DNA of 40,980 nt, taken from positions 1-40,980 of the IMG/VR virus record IMGVR_UViG_3300031718_000022; one strand, given 5' to 3'. The notes under the pieces are model-generated. The model was not told the origin of the DNA. It did not search any database and worked only from the letters and a program-made list of their open reading frames with translations. Origin of the DNA: a virus. Within the stretch, counting starts at the first letter, position 1. Each line of letters opens with the position of its first letter. Below, in pieces: positions 1 through 8,092 of the stretch. Both the position numbers and the translations under genes were made by a program.

Positions 1-77
1 GCGGTGATCGTCACCAGGAAAAGAGGCTTCTTCGGTGAAGCTCCTTCTTTGCCCGTCAGTATGGTGAATCCGCCCAT
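1..77 (-). CDS. Tail/baseplate protein, N-terminal fragment cut by window edge
   Basis: An open frame starts with ATG at 77 and runs off the left edge. Only 25 residues are visible, beginning MGGFTILTGKEGASPKK. The ATG overlaps the TGA stop of the preceding tail gene (ATGA), the coupling seen throughout this operon. Its position after the tape measure and a distal-tail-like gene suggests a distal tail or baseplate component. That is inferred from gene order only, because no domain can be recognised in so short a piece. Confidence 0.6.
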   Translation of the reverse strand, partial: MGGFTILTGKEGASPKKPLFLVTIT

Positions 78-844
78 CAGTTCATCTGCACCAAAACGGT
101 ATTGATCCGCGAGAGGCCGAAGTCCGCGCGCAGAATCGACATCGTGTCCGAGGCGTAATACACGTTCGAGTAAGTCGTTCCGTCTTCATCGGTGAAAGTG
201 AAAGGGAACGCCCTGCCCCAGTTCGCGAGAAAGTGCGCCACTTTGGTGTTGACCAGCGCGTCCGAGAGCACCGTCTCGTCGAACTCCCAGCCCATCAGGC
301 CATCGGTCGGAAAATTCGTCAGGCCTCCAGAGAATTCGGCAAACGTGTATTTCGGCCCGGTCGGCATCGTCGACGCGACGGTCTGCCAGCGCTTCTTCTG
401 GGTGTAGGGCAGCTTCGAAATAACGCTCGTTGCAATCGTGGGATAGGCGCCGCCGCTCGTTCCCGGGCTGAGATTCTGAGGCAGCGCCTGGGTGAGAGAC
501 CACTTCACGCCGTATTGCGTCGTCACCTGTTCAACGGCTTGGAATTCGTCGCTGTCGAAGCCCAGGTCGGTATACGTGATATCCGTTGTGGCCGTCAGGC
601 CTGCACTTCCGCTGCCTCCGGTGAACTGTCCTTTGGCTCCTGCGAAGGCCGCCTTCAGCGCATTCTTGTCGGCTTGCCGAAGTGGGTTATAGCCGAATTC
701 GAAATGCAAACGCGGGAAGCCGCTCACGTGGCGCGAGGGATTGCCGCTCTGTGAGTCAGAGCAGCTCGTCTGGCACTGATACACCTGGGTGAAGGGATAG
801 AGTGCCGTCGAAGGCCCGCGGATGACTGGAAGGGCTGTCGGCAT
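77..844 (-). CDS. Probable distal/minor tail protein
   Basis: A 255-residue protein without signal peptide or membrane segment. It follows the tape measure gene, separated by the plus-strand gene at 938, where siphoviruses usually encode distal tail proteins. The N-terminal half has the motif FEFGYNPLRQADKNALKAAF. The C-terminal part (FLANWGRAFPFTFTDEDGTTY and a final stretch of short beta-like strands) resembles the overall style of DUF2460-type and distal-tail proteins, which measure tail strain at the tail tip. Family assignment is from memory and gene order, so the exact family is uncertain; a tail role is likely. The start at 844 is preceded by a G-rich stretch about 12 bases upstream. 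Confidence 0.6.
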   Translation of the reverse strand: MPTALPVIRGPSTALYPFTQVYQCQTSCSDSQSGNPSRHVSGFPRLHFEFGYNPLRQADKNALKAAFAGAKGQFTGGSGSAGLTATTDITYTDLGFDSDEFQAVEQVTTQYGVKWSLTQALPQNLSPGTSGGAYPTIATSVISKLPYTQKKRWQTVASTMPTGPKYTFAEFSGGLTNFPTDGLMGWEFDETVLSDALVNTKVAHFLANWGRAFPFTFTDEDGTTYSNVYYASDTMSILRADFGLSRINTVLVQMN

Positions 845-937
845 TTAAGCGACGCCCCCAGGTGTATATTTGGGGAGGCCCGCGCCGGTGAAAACGACGC
901 GAGCCAGCGATCGAAGGCCAAATGAGGTGGCCCACCG

Positions 938-1531
938 ATGCAAACCAAGGATACCGCGAAGAAGTTGAGCGAGGCGATTGAAGAAGCCCAGCTCAAATTG
1001 GCAGCCAAGGGACCGTTCACCGCGGTCGACATCGCCCGCTCCGTCATCGACGCTCTGGAGGGCGATCCCGACTGGCCCACCGTCCGCGACGAGCTGGTGC
1101 TCGGAATCGTGACCGTCGCCGCACAGCGCCGCATTACCCGGACCATCGCCTCGTCGGATCCTCGCCAGGGATGGCTCGCTCTTCCCGAATATGAGCATGT
1201 CCCGCAATTGATCGAAGTCGGTGGGGGGTTCATGGACGTCAACGAAGTCACGCTGGAACAGTATCGGGAATCTGAGGCCCAGCTCCGCCTTCGAATCAGG
1301 TCGTACGGCTACCCGAGACGGTCGGAAGAGAAGCTGAAACGCGATAGACAGGCGCTTGCCCAGATGCGGAGATTGGAGCGAAGCGTCGCGCCGTTGATGG
1401 CGGGCGATCCTTTGATGAAAATGAGGGATGCGATAGCTGCCTTTGAGCAACTCGGAGGACACCTGCTCGCAAGCCGAAAGGCCCGGGGATCGAAGGCAAT
1501 CCGCGCCCGCTGGAACAGGAAAAACCCCTGA
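938..1531 (+). CDS. Hypothetical protein on the opposite strand to the tail genes
   Basis: A 197-residue protein not recognised as any family. It is charged and predicted mostly helical. The N-terminus (AKKLSEAIEEAQLKLAAKG) looks amphipathic, and the C-terminus is very basic (SRKARGSKAIRARWNRKN), which could contact nucleic acid. ATG 938 has AGGTGG ten bases upstream. It lies alone on the plus strand between the tape measure (ends 1606) and the distal tail gene (starts 844), both on the minus strand, so it is expressed separately: a moron-like insertion. A long antisense frame covers it but has no ribosome binding site and has shadow-like composition, so the plus frame is preferred. Confidence 0.65.
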   Translation: MQTKDTAKKLSEAIEEAQLKLAAKGPFTAVDIARSVIDALEGDPDWPTVRDELVLGIVTVAAQRRITRTIASSDPRQGWLALPEYEHVPQLIEVGGGFMDVNEVTLEQYRESEAQLRLRIRSYGYPRRSEEKLKRDRQALAQMRRLERSVAPLMAGDPLMKMRDAIAAFEQLGGHLLASRKARGSKAIRARWNRKNP

Positions 1532-1605
1532 AGCCGCTCGACGCAGAATCAATAACTTAAAGTATCGACAAACCGTCGCGATGTAGCCACGCTTTGGGCT
1601 TTTCA

Positions 1606-4600
1606 TCACGCCCCCGCCACATAGCGAATCGCGTTCGATGCTCGCCCCTCATGCGACTGCAAATGATTTGCAAGAGATTCGCCGACAGCCATGGAGTTAC
1701 CGGGCTTCTGGAGGAAGCTGTGGAACGACTCCGAATCCATCGTCTGAATCGGACCGGTGAACACGTTGGTAACGCCGCCGCCCGCTCCCGGAGCATTCGA
1801 AACTGGCGTCAAGCCTGTACCCGTCGCGCTACCGCTATAGGGCGCCGTGACCACGCCCGGAGCGTCATACCAGCCCTGCTGCCCGTTTAGAGTCCGCTTG
1901 GTAATGTAGGGCTCCGCAACGGTCGGTACGGCGGAAAGGTTCGAGGTGCGGATATTTCCCCTCGCGTCGAAATCCTCGTAGGTGCCGTTCATTCCCTGCG
2001 TGACATTAAGCGCTGTCGGCGCGAGGTAGGCGTCCTTGTTGATGTAGTCGGTAATCTGCTGCGATCGCTGCTGAGGCCCGGTAGAAAGAACTGCACTCAA
2101 TAGGCCCGTAACGGCGGCAATAGGGGCTGCAATGAGCCCAGCTCCAGGGATGAGGGACGCCATACCCGCGAGCGCGGCGACGCCGCCCAGAGCCCCGGAG
2201 GCCCCACCCTTTTCGAATGATTTGATAGCGGAAATGGTGCCCGCCGCTACCGCGGCCGCGACACTGACGCCTTGGCCTATTGTCGTGGGCGTCGACGAGG
2301 CAATCGGCGTGCCGCTGGCATCGTGAGGCAGGCCGTCGGTTCCCCATCCGACTGTCCCGGCAGGTGGTTGCGTCCCCAGGAGGCGGGCGAGGGCCATGCT
2401 GGGACCTCCCGAGACTCCCGATGCAAATTGAGCCAGTACGCTGCTACCCGCGTTGAGCGCGCTGGTTGACGAAAGATTCGGACCGAAAGCGTTAAACGTG
2501 TTGGGCAGGTTATAGAGGCTCGTACTGCCGGCGCCGATCCCCGTACCCATCAGGCCGCCGCTCGATCCCATAAACGGGTTGAAGCCGCTTCCCCCTCCGG
2601 ATCCACCAGGTTGGACCTGAGCATTCGGGTCGCTGTTGCCGGTGAAGATGCCCTTCAAGTCGCCACGTAATCCCAAGACTTGCTTCACTGTTTCGAGGGT
2701 GTTGTTCGCCGTCTGCTGCGGGGCAGCGTTGGCGCTATCGAACACAGTGCCGTGAAGCAGACTTCCGAGCGCTCCCGTTTGCGCCGATGCCGGAATCACG
2801 CTTCCCAGCGCGTGGGTTGCGCCTTCGAGGATTGGTGTCGCGGCGTTGGTGAAGAGCTGCTTACCCTGACCGACGGCGAAGTCCTTGAACCATGAGCCGG
2901 TGGAGCGGCTCCGGAGCGCGTCGAACAGGCCGCCCGCCATCTGTGAGGCTTCCTGCTTTTGCTTCAGCGCAATATCGAGCAGCTCGTTTTCGCGCTCCAT
3001 CTCGATATCGAACTTCTTCTCCTTCAACTGGTCGATGGCATCGAGGCGCGCCTTTTCTGAATCGACACCCTTGGCGTTGGCTTCGCGCATCTGCGCCGCA
3101 AACTCTTCATTGGCATAGAACAGACGGGCGCTCGCGTTACTCTCGGCCGACTGCTGCCCGGATGCGCCGGAGAGCCTGTTCTGAAGGGATAGCTGGCTCA
3201 TTCCGCGGCGTTCGTTATCGCGAGCATCGCGGAGTTGCTGCTGGGGAGACTGATAGCCCGCGGGTGCCGCGATTGTTACGCCCTCGGTCAGATCGCCGAT
3301 GCCGGTTTGGTGCTTGCCTTCGACTTCGGCCTTGAAAATTTTATCCATCGACTCGGTGAGGTGCTTGACCAGCTCCTCTGCCGGGTTCTTGGTGTCATAT
3401 TCCTCGTCGCCCTTCTTCTGTTCGGCGCGGAATGTCTGGAGGGCAGCGCGGCCGCGGGTCTGGCGCGCTCTTTCGATGCGGGAATCGAAGCCGGGGTTCT
3501 GGCGCTCTTCGTCACTGCTCTCGTTGTTGATCACGCCGAGCGATGCCGTAAACCTGCCGAGAGGCCCTTCCCCTTTGCCGGATGCCCGCTCCATTTCATC
3601 CGCGGCGCGCTTCTCGATTTCGGTGATCCGGTTTTCCTGGGCCTCGCGCTTGCGGAGAGCTTCGGCTAATTTCCGTTGGGCTTCCGCGGCTTTGGTGCGG
3701 TCCTCTTTGTCGCCGGCGGCGGTCTTTTCGCCAGCCTCGGCCAGATCCTTCACCTGCTGCTTCCGCGCCGTCTCCAATGCGGCATCGAGCCCGTGAAACG
3801 ATTTGGCCGCGTCCGACTGTTTCTGTGTGATCCCTTCGCCCTCGCCAATTCCCTCAAGTCCGGTTTTAAATTTGTCGTCGTCCTGTTTGCCGGTAGCCTG
3901 CGCAATTCGGGCCGCGAGACCCACATCGCCCGGGCGAAACAGCGACTGTGGAACCATTCCCACTCCCGGCCTGAAATATGTACTGGTATTTGCGCCCGCG
4001 ATTCTGTTCACCTGCGCCTGCAGCGCCAGCAGTTTGTCGATCTGGTCCTGATCTTCGTGACCTGCAGCGCGTGCCGCGTCCGCGGCGTCCAGGCGATCGA
4101 CGAAGCCAGGTCCGAACTGGCGCTTCAACTTTTCCCGATTCAGTTCGCGGACTTTGCCCGCCAGCTTGTCGTATTCTTCGCCCTCCGATTTAAGAAGTGA
4201 AAGGGATGATTCCTGCGCCTTCAGCACGGGGTCATGAGCGTCCGCCCACTTCCCTACCTTGTCGATAATGGTGTCGAGTACTCCAATCAGCGCGATCGCG
4301 CCGAACACCGGAAAGGCGAACTGCATCGCCGTGTTGATGCCCTGGATACTGCTGAGAAACTGCGCCGCCGAGCGGATCGGCATCGCGCCTTCGAGCCCGC
4401 GCAGCGCCGCTGTCATGTTCCGAACGTTGCCCGTCGCGCCAGCGGTTGCCCCGCTCAAGCGCTCCGTCGATGATGTCGCGCTGTCCGTCGCCGTGGTCTG
4501 TCCCAGCAACGCGATCCGGTATTGAATCGTGAGCTGCTCGATTTTGGCTTGTTCGATTGCCAGCTTCTGGGCGCCGAGGGTGTATTTCTGCTGAGCCGTA

Positions 4601-4725
4601 TCCGCGCCATAGAGCGCGTTATTCATTGCCGAGGTAGCGCCGGTCTGCTTCTCAGTCGCCGAGGTCAGCGCGGAGAGGGAGCCCTGGCCGGAAACTGCTG
4701 CATTTACGTCGAGCGTGTAACTCAT
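1606..4725 (-). CDS. Tail tape measure protein
   Basis: At 1039 residues this is the longest protein in the window, placed directly downstream of the frameshifted tail chaperone pair, which is diagnostic. The first 100 residues are rich in A, Q, T and S. Hydrophobic segments follow (around residues 130-160), then a long charged coiled-coil-like region (residues 160-600) and a Gly/Ser/Pro-rich stretch. Near residues 790-870 are further alanine/glycine-rich hydrophobic stretches. The family sets tail length inside the assembling tube and enters the host envelope at injection. By the usual relation of about 0.15 nm per residue, a tail of roughly 150 nm is expected. ATG 4725 overlaps the upstream TGA (ATGA), indicating translational coupling. 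Confidence 0.9.
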   Translation of the reverse strand: MSYTLDVNAAVSGQGSLSALTSATEKQTGATSAMNNALYGADTAQQKYTLGAQKLAIEQAKIEQLTIQYRIALLGQTTATDSATSSTERLSGATAGATGNVRNMTAALRGLEGAMPIRSAAQFLSSIQGINTAMQFAFPVFGAIALIGVLDTIIDKVGKWADAHDPVLKAQESSLSLLKSEGEEYDKLAGKVRELNREKLKRQFGPGFVDRLDAADAARAAGHEDQDQIDKLLALQAQVNRIAGANTSTYFRPGVGMVPQSLFRPGDVGLAARIAQATGKQDDDKFKTGLEGIGEGEGITQKQSDAAKSFHGLDAALETARKQQVKDLAEAGEKTAAGDKEDRTKAAEAQRKLAEALRKREAQENRITEIEKRAADEMERASGKGEGPLGRFTASLGVINNESSDEERQNPGFDSRIERARQTRGRAALQTFRAEQKKGDEEYDTKNPAEELVKHLTESMDKIFKAEVEGKHQTGIGDLTEGVTIAAPAGYQSPQQQLRDARDNERRGMSQLSLQNRLSGASGQQSAESNASARLFYANEEFAAQMREANAKGVDSEKARLDAIDQLKEKKFDIEMERENELLDIALKQKQEASQMAGGLFDALRSRSTGSWFKDFAVGQGKQLFTNAATPILEGATHALGSVIPASAQTGALGSLLHGTVFDSANAAPQQTANNTLETVKQVLGLRGDLKGIFTGNSDPNAQVQPGGSGGGSGFNPFMGSSGGLMGTGIGAGSTSLYNLPNTFNAFGPNLSSTSALNAGSSVLAQFASGVSGGPSMALARLLGTQPPAGTVGWGTDGLPHDASGTPIASSTPTTIGQGVSVAAAVAAGTISAIKSFEKGGASGALGGVAALAGMASLIPGAGLIAAPIAAVTGLLSAVLSTGPQQRSQQITDYINKDAYLAPTALNVTQGMNGTYEDFDARGNIRTSNLSAVPTVAEPYITKRTLNGQQGWYDAPGVVTAPYSGSATGTGLTPVSNAPGAGGGVTNVFTGPIQTMDSESFHSFLQKPGNSMAVGESLANHLQSHEGRASNAIRYVAGA

Positions 4726-5177
4726 TCGTTCGCCGCCTCATCCATCGCGTTATCGACGGAGATGCTTTCGCTCTGGCACACCCGCACCGCATCGAGCAGA
4801 TAGCCTGGCATCTCATCCGCGCCCACTGTTGAACCCGTCGATTTGAAAGCTCCCTGCATCTGATTCACGATTTCCACCAACTCGAACGATTTCTGGGTGA
4901 TCAAAGAGACCGGGCATTCCGACTCCCTCACTCCGGGGATGCTCCAGTAAAAGGCCTCCTTGAGCCACTGCTTCTGGCCGTCCGGCCGCGTCCGCCGAAA
5001 CGCCGTATATTTCGGCCACCACCACTTCGCCCTCCGCGGATCCACATCACGCGCGAAATACCTAAAGCAGTTCCGGTCTAGGTAGTAACCACCGGAAGGG
5101 CCTCGACACTTGCCGCAGTTGAAGTCTTCTTTTCCCCACCCGCCGCCTCGCCAGAAGTGATAGGCGAGGATGAGTTT
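4722..5177 (-). CDS. Tail assembly chaperone, -1 frameshift extension (gpT-like)
   Basis: This reading frame has no convincing start of its own. Its protein-like part begins exactly where the upstream chaperone gene carries the heptamer GGGAAAC (5180-5174). A -1 slip there would join 174 residues of the upstream protein to about 150 residues encoded here, giving a product near 324 residues. The extension contains a Cys pair (FNCGKCRG), the segment GGYYLDRNCFRYF and a tryptophan-rich stretch RAKWWWPKY, so it looks like real protein. In lambda-like siphophages gpGT is made this way and loads the tape measure for tube polymerisation. Its stop overlaps the tape measure start, as expected. Confidence 0.7.
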   Translation of the reverse strand, partial: KLILAYHFWRGGGWGKEDFNCGKCRGPSGGYYLDRNCFRYFARDVDPRRAKWWWPKYTAFRRTRPDGQKQWLKEAFYWSIPGVRESECPVSLITQKSFELVEIVNQMQGAFKSTGSTVGADEMPGYLLDAVRVCQSESISVDNAMDEAANE

Positions 5178-5695
5178 CCCCTTTCCGTGCCGCCCAGGCG
5201 TGCGTCCTTGGTCAGCGCTTCGTAAATCTCCGCAGCCAGCGCCGGAGGGCCGTAATCCAGAAGCTGCTCCGCCGTCATACCGTCCACGTCGCCGCCTTCG
5301 ATCGACACAAAGCCCGCGCGGATCCATGCTGCGCTGATTCGGTTTTCGACCTGGACATATTCCTCGTTAAGCACCGCCCGCGCCTTCTTTACCTCCGCCG
5401 GCACGCATGCCGCCAGCTCAGCCGCGAGAGGTTCTACGTCGGCCTTCATGACCGCCTCGGACTCTTCGGCCGAAACTGCCAGCGCCTTCTTTGTCGCGAT
5501 GGCGAGCTGCTCGCTCAGCTCCTTCTCCTTGTCGGTGCGCGGGGGATGATCGGCTTCGAGTTCCCGCAATCGTTGGCGGAGTTTCAACGTGTCGAAGTCG
5601 AGGTCCGTGCGCCGGGACAGGCCCATTCTGCGAATGGTGAATTTGACGTCCGGGAGGGCCGTCGAATCGCGCGTGATGGTGGGCGAGAAGGGCAT
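5078..5695 (-). CDS. Tail assembly chaperone (gpG-like)
   Basis: A 205-residue charged protein with a clear helical core (residues 30-100, for example RQRLRELEADHPPRTDKEKE) and a low-complexity Ser/Thr/Ala C-terminus. It occupies the gpG slot between the tail tube region and the tape measure and overlaps a second frame by 250 bases. This arrangement is typical of chaperone pairs made by programmed frameshifting. The residues after the slippery heptamer (NSSSPITSGEAAGGEKK) look like a disordered tail, in contrast to the alternative frame. Function is by position and architecture; the sequence itself is not strongly diagnostic. Confidence 0.75.
   Translation of the reverse strand: MPFSPTITRDSTALPDVKFTIRRMGLSRRTDLDFDTLKLRQRLRELEADHPPRTDKEKELSEQLAIATKKALAVSAEESEAVMKADVEPLAAELAACVPAEVKKARAVLNEEYVQVENRISAAWIRAGFVSIEGGDVDGMTAEQLLDYGPPALAAEIYEALTKDARLGGTERGNSSSPITSGEAAGGEKKTSTAASVEALPVVTT
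5174..5180 (-). promoter_or_regulatory. Probable -1 ribosomal slippery site GGGAAAC
   Basis: Read on the minus strand the sequence is G GGA AAC in the frame of the gpG-like gene, which fits the X XXY YYZ rule. After a -1 slip both tRNAs re-pair on GGG and AAA, and translation continues CTC ATC CTC into the extension frame. Lambda uses the near-identical GGGAAAG. No downstream stem-loop or pseudoknot was worked out. Confidence 0.65.
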
Positions 5696-5696
5696 G

Positions 5697-6011
5697 CTAT
5701 TTGGTTCTCACGAAGTGCATATTGCCCAGAAAGCCGACCTGGTCTCCCATCGTGGGATCCGACACGGCGGGTTCGTAGATCGGAATATTCACGGAGTCGC
5801 CAATCATAAGCACCATAGGATTGAAGGGCGCGGGCCGCCCCGTTTTCGCGCGGACCCACGGGAAGAGCAGGCCCCCCTTGGCTTCCGTCAGTGCCGCCTC
5901 GATGCGTTCGCGTGACACGAAGGCGCTCGCATCGATCAGCTCAAACGTAATGGGCACCGAGTGCCGCAGGACGGTTATCGATTCTCCGACTTTCATGTTC
6001 TCGACAGGCAT
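5697..6011 (-). CDS. Hypothetical tail-region protein
   Basis: A 104-residue protein beginning MPVENMKVGESITVLRHS, with alternating hydrophobic residues that suggest a beta-rich fold. It has no membrane segment or known motif. It lies one base upstream of the gpG-like gene and downstream of a 33-residue basic peptide gene, so it belongs to the same leftward operon. A minor tail or assembly role is possible from position only. Confidence 0.65.
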   Translation of the reverse strand: MPVENMKVGESITVLRHSVPITFELIDASAFVSRERIEAALTEAKGGLLFPWVRAKTGRPAPFNPMVLMIGDSVNIPIYEPAVSDPTMGDQVGFLGNMHFVRTK

Positions 6012-6017
6012 GCTGAT

Positions 6018-6119
6018 TCAGCGCCGCGAATCGCGCTTCGCCTTCTTCCTGTTGTGGATCCGCTTCGGTTGCTTCGCGATGGGCGCGAGGCGAAAGCCCC
6101 AATCCATTGCTGCCGGCAT
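6018..6119 (-). CDS. 33-residue highly basic peptide
   Basis: The short frame starts ATGCCGGCAGCAATGG at 6119 and ends TGA at 6018. The product is strongly basic (KQPKRIHNRKKAKRDSRR at its end), with about 13 Lys/Arg in 33 residues. The start overlaps the stop of the Acb2-like gene by one base (TGATG), and a very good ribosome binding site, GGAGGGAA, lies eight bases upstream, so translation is likely. The basic tail could bind nucleic acid or an acidic partner. No family is recognised. Confidence 0.55.
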   Translation of the reverse strand: MPAAMDWGFRLAPIAKQPKRIHNRKKAKRDSRR

Positions 6120-6373
6120 CAGTACTTCCCTCCATGCGTAATTGCCGAGTTGCAATCCATCCGCGCATCCCTGAGCTTTCGAATCGCGACGGTGCGGTCC
6201 GGCGATGGCGGAACGTTATCGATGATGACTTTCACCGCGCTGGCCAGAGCTTCGCGGACTCTGACGCCATTGGCGACCTGTTGCTCGTCCCATTTGTGGT
6301 ACTCGAACATGTCATCTACGGTTGCCGCCACCTCAGGCGTACAGCCGCCCGCTCGATTGATGTCTACTGGCAT
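6119..6373 (-). CDS. Acb2-like cyclic-nucleotide sponge (candidate anti-CBASS/anti-Thoeris)
   Basis: An 84-residue helical protein with a strong ribosome binding site (AGGAGGAAGC before ATG 6373). From residue about 20 it matches the pattern I associate with the Acb2/Tad1 hairpin family: an aromatic-Tyr-His element (MFEYHKWDEQQV), an arginine-containing first helix (NGVRVREAL), a PP-x-PDR turn (NVPPSPDRTVAIRKL) and a final helix ARMDCNSAI. Proteins of this family form small oligomers that sequester cyclic di- and trinucleotide signals, blocking CBASS and in some cases Thoeris defence. The resemblance is from remembered consensus, not a search, and ligand binding is untested. Its place in the tail operon means late expression unless another promoter exists. 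Confidence 0.65.
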   Translation of the reverse strand: MPVDINRAGGCTPEVAATVDDMFEYHKWDEQQVANGVRVREALASAVKVIIDNVPPSPDRTVAIRKLRDARMDCNSAITHGGKY

Positions 6374-6382
6374 GCTTCCTCC

Positions 6383-6658
6383 TTAATCGAGAAATCCCCA
6401 GATAGGCTCGATCTTCACCGTTAACTGGTTAGTCGCCTCGTTGGGCGCCTTGCCGAAATCCGGGGTCGATTGGCTGCCGCTGGCCTCAACTCTCACCGCG
6501 TATGCCGAAGGGAAAGCTGCGAGCGCGGCCGCGACGGCAGTCGCGACGCTCTTCTTGATGGTTTCCTCAGGCTCCGAACATTTGTATGCTGCGAAGTCGA
6601 TCTCCAGCGCGGCTGCTACTGCGTGCGCCCTGCCTAACCTGCTTACGCTCCAACTCAT
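6383..6658 (-). CDS. Hypothetical conserved phage protein
   Basis: A 91-residue protein beginning MSWSVSRLGRAHAVAAALE, with an alanine-rich helix (TAVAAALAAFPSAYAVRVEA) and the segment VEASGSQST. Small phage proteins with a similar start, a helix and a short VxASG strand are common next to tail tube genes, but their role is unknown. The start is clear: AGGAGGAAGTGC precedes ATG 6658. It sits ten bases before the Acb2-like gene in the same operon. Confidence 0.65.
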   Translation of the reverse strand: MSWSVSRLGRAHAVAAALEIDFAAYKCSEPEETIKKSVATAVAAALAAFPSAYAVRVEASGSQSTPDFGKAPNEATNQLTVKIEPIWGFLD

Positions 6659-6668
6659 GCACTTCCTC

Positions 6669-7700
6669 CTAACTGAACGTCAAATTAAGTTCGTCCACCG
6701 CCGTTGCTGTTGAAGCGCTGGCCTGTGAATCGCTGAACGCCGTAACAACACGCGCTGCTTCATCCGAGTACTCGGGTACCGCAAGCTGCACGCCCTTGAT
6801 CACGACTGTGGTGATATTGCCCGTCAGCGTGCCGTTTACGAGGGTGATAGTCATCGGCGTTTTTGCTTTCGCCTTGACCTTCAAATTGTTCAAAGCTGCT
6901 GTGTCACAATCCTGGAACGTGAAGGCCAGGGAGGCCATGCGCCGGCCGCCGGACGGGAGCGCGCCGTACGAGGTGCCGTAAGCATCGAGCGTGTAATCGT
7001 TGCCCGTCTTCCCCTTGATCTCGCATTTCAGAAGTGGGAAGGTAGTCGAGTCCACGCCATTTCCGTCGAACGTCGCGGTACCGATGAAGCCTTGCCGCAA
7101 GGTGCCGAGCGACGTGGGTGAGACCAATTCCACAGGGAAGGTGGTCAAACCGCCAGTGCCGGTCGTATCTTCATTCGCGAAGTTCTCCGAGTCGAGAACC
7201 CAGAAGCATTTCCCATTCGCCGAGATGCTGAATACATCGCCGTTGAACAGGATCGACCAGTCGGTAGTGATGCAACCGATGGCGAACTGCTGGGTGAGCG
7301 AGGTGGCTAAATGTTGGAAGCGCGCCAGAATAAACGGCACAATCCCGGTATCCAGGAGCGTATAGGCGCTGCCTGTTGGCGCCTGCCCGAAGATGGACTG
7401 GATGAGGAGATCCATGTCCGGAGGCGTGCCACCCGTCCCTGAGGGCACGATGGGCACGTTAGGAAGCGAGAAGGTGTTGTTGCTCTTTCGCCCAGATACA
7501 CCTGGCTGCATGGACCTGGTTCCGGTCTTCATCGGGTTGGTGATTAAGGTCGGATCGGCTTTGATCTTGCAGCCGGATCCCGCGCGCAAGAGCTTCGCGC
7601 CGGTGTTGGTCCATACCCCGGCCGCGTTCGGCACGAGGGCGAAAGAGGCCTGCGGCGCGATGACTAGCCGCTCAACAAAGGGAGATGTAAACTGCGACAT
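6669..7700 (-). CDS. Major tail tube protein
   Basis: A 343-residue protein rich in beta-forming residues, Gly, Thr and Ser, without signal peptide or membrane segment. It starts MSQFTSPFVERLVIAPQ and has many short strands (for example TFDGNGVDSTTFPLLKCEIK and MTITLVNGTLTGNITTV). It lies between tail-completion genes and the chaperone/tape measure block, where siphoviruses place the tail tube gene. Tube proteins polymerise into stacked hexameric rings around the tape measure. The start overlaps the preceding stop as TAATG. Identity rests on size, composition and order. Confidence 0.75.
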   Translation of the reverse strand: MSQFTSPFVERLVIAPQASFALVPNAAGVWTNTGAKLLRAGSGCKIKADPTLITNPMKTGTRSMQPGVSGRKSNNTFSLPNVPIVPSGTGGTPPDMDLLIQSIFGQAPTGSAYTLLDTGIVPFILARFQHLATSLTQQFAIGCITTDWSILFNGDVFSISANGKCFWVLDSENFANEDTTGTGGLTTFPVELVSPTSLGTLRQGFIGTATFDGNGVDSTTFPLLKCEIKGKTGNDYTLDAYGTSYGALPSGGRRMASLAFTFQDCDTAALNNLKVKAKAKTPMTITLVNGTLTGNITTVVIKGVQLAVPEYSDEAARVVTAFSDSQASASTATAVDELNLTFS

Positions 7701-8077
7701 TATTTGTCCTCACTGGGAACGGGCGATTCAGGATTCGGAGCAGGAGCCGGCACGGGAGCTTCCGCTTTGGGGGCTGGAGCTTTCGCTACTTGCTCGCTGA
7801 ACAGCGCGTCGCGATATTGGCGCGCGGCTTCAATTGCCTTTTCAGCCTTCGCGTGGAAGTCAGCCGATGCGCGGGCCTGCAGGTTGGCGTTGGAGAGCTT
7901 CAATTCATCCGGCGTGAACCCGAGCTTGTCGAACTGATCCTTCGGCAGAAGATGCGCGCCGGATCCGATCGCGCCCCGCGCCAGATCTTCGGGGATCTCG
8001 ACAGGCTGCCCCCAGGTTTCGATTTTGTGCGGGGTATCGACGATTTCGAAGTTGCCGCCAACATTCACATAGAGCAT
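7700..8077 (-). CDS. Hypothetical head-tail region protein
   Basis: A 125-residue protein. The N-terminal 60 residues look folded (MLYVNVGGNFEIVDTPHK, then a GSGAHLLPKDQFDKLG element). A charged helix follows, and the last 25 residues are Pro/Ala/Glu-rich and probably disordered (PVPAPAPNPESPVPSEDK). AAAGGA lies five bases before ATG 8077. It is coupled to the tail tube gene by a one-base overlap. The N-terminal pattern recalls small phage connector-associated proteins, but no function can be assigned. Confidence 0.65.
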   Translation of the reverse strand: MLYVNVGGNFEIVDTPHKIETWGQPVEIPEDLARGAIGSGAHLLPKDQFDKLGFTPDELKLSNANLQARASADFHAKAEKAIEAARQYRDALFSEQVAKAPAPKAEAPVPAPAPNPESPVPSEDK

Positions 8078-8092
8078 AAGAATCCTTTCAAA

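Noticed and set aside
845-1609. Minus-strand open frame of 254 residues opposite the 938 gene
   Set aside because: No ribosome binding site and Arg/Gly-rich shadow composition; the plus frame has AGGTGG before its start.
5126-5145. Alternative slippery sequence GGGGAAAAG downstream of the GGGAAAC site
   Set aside because: In the gpG-like frame it reads G GAA AAG, so the P-site tRNA would mismatch after slipping. The upstream GGGAAAC fits the X XXY YYZ rule and the start of the protein-like extension better.
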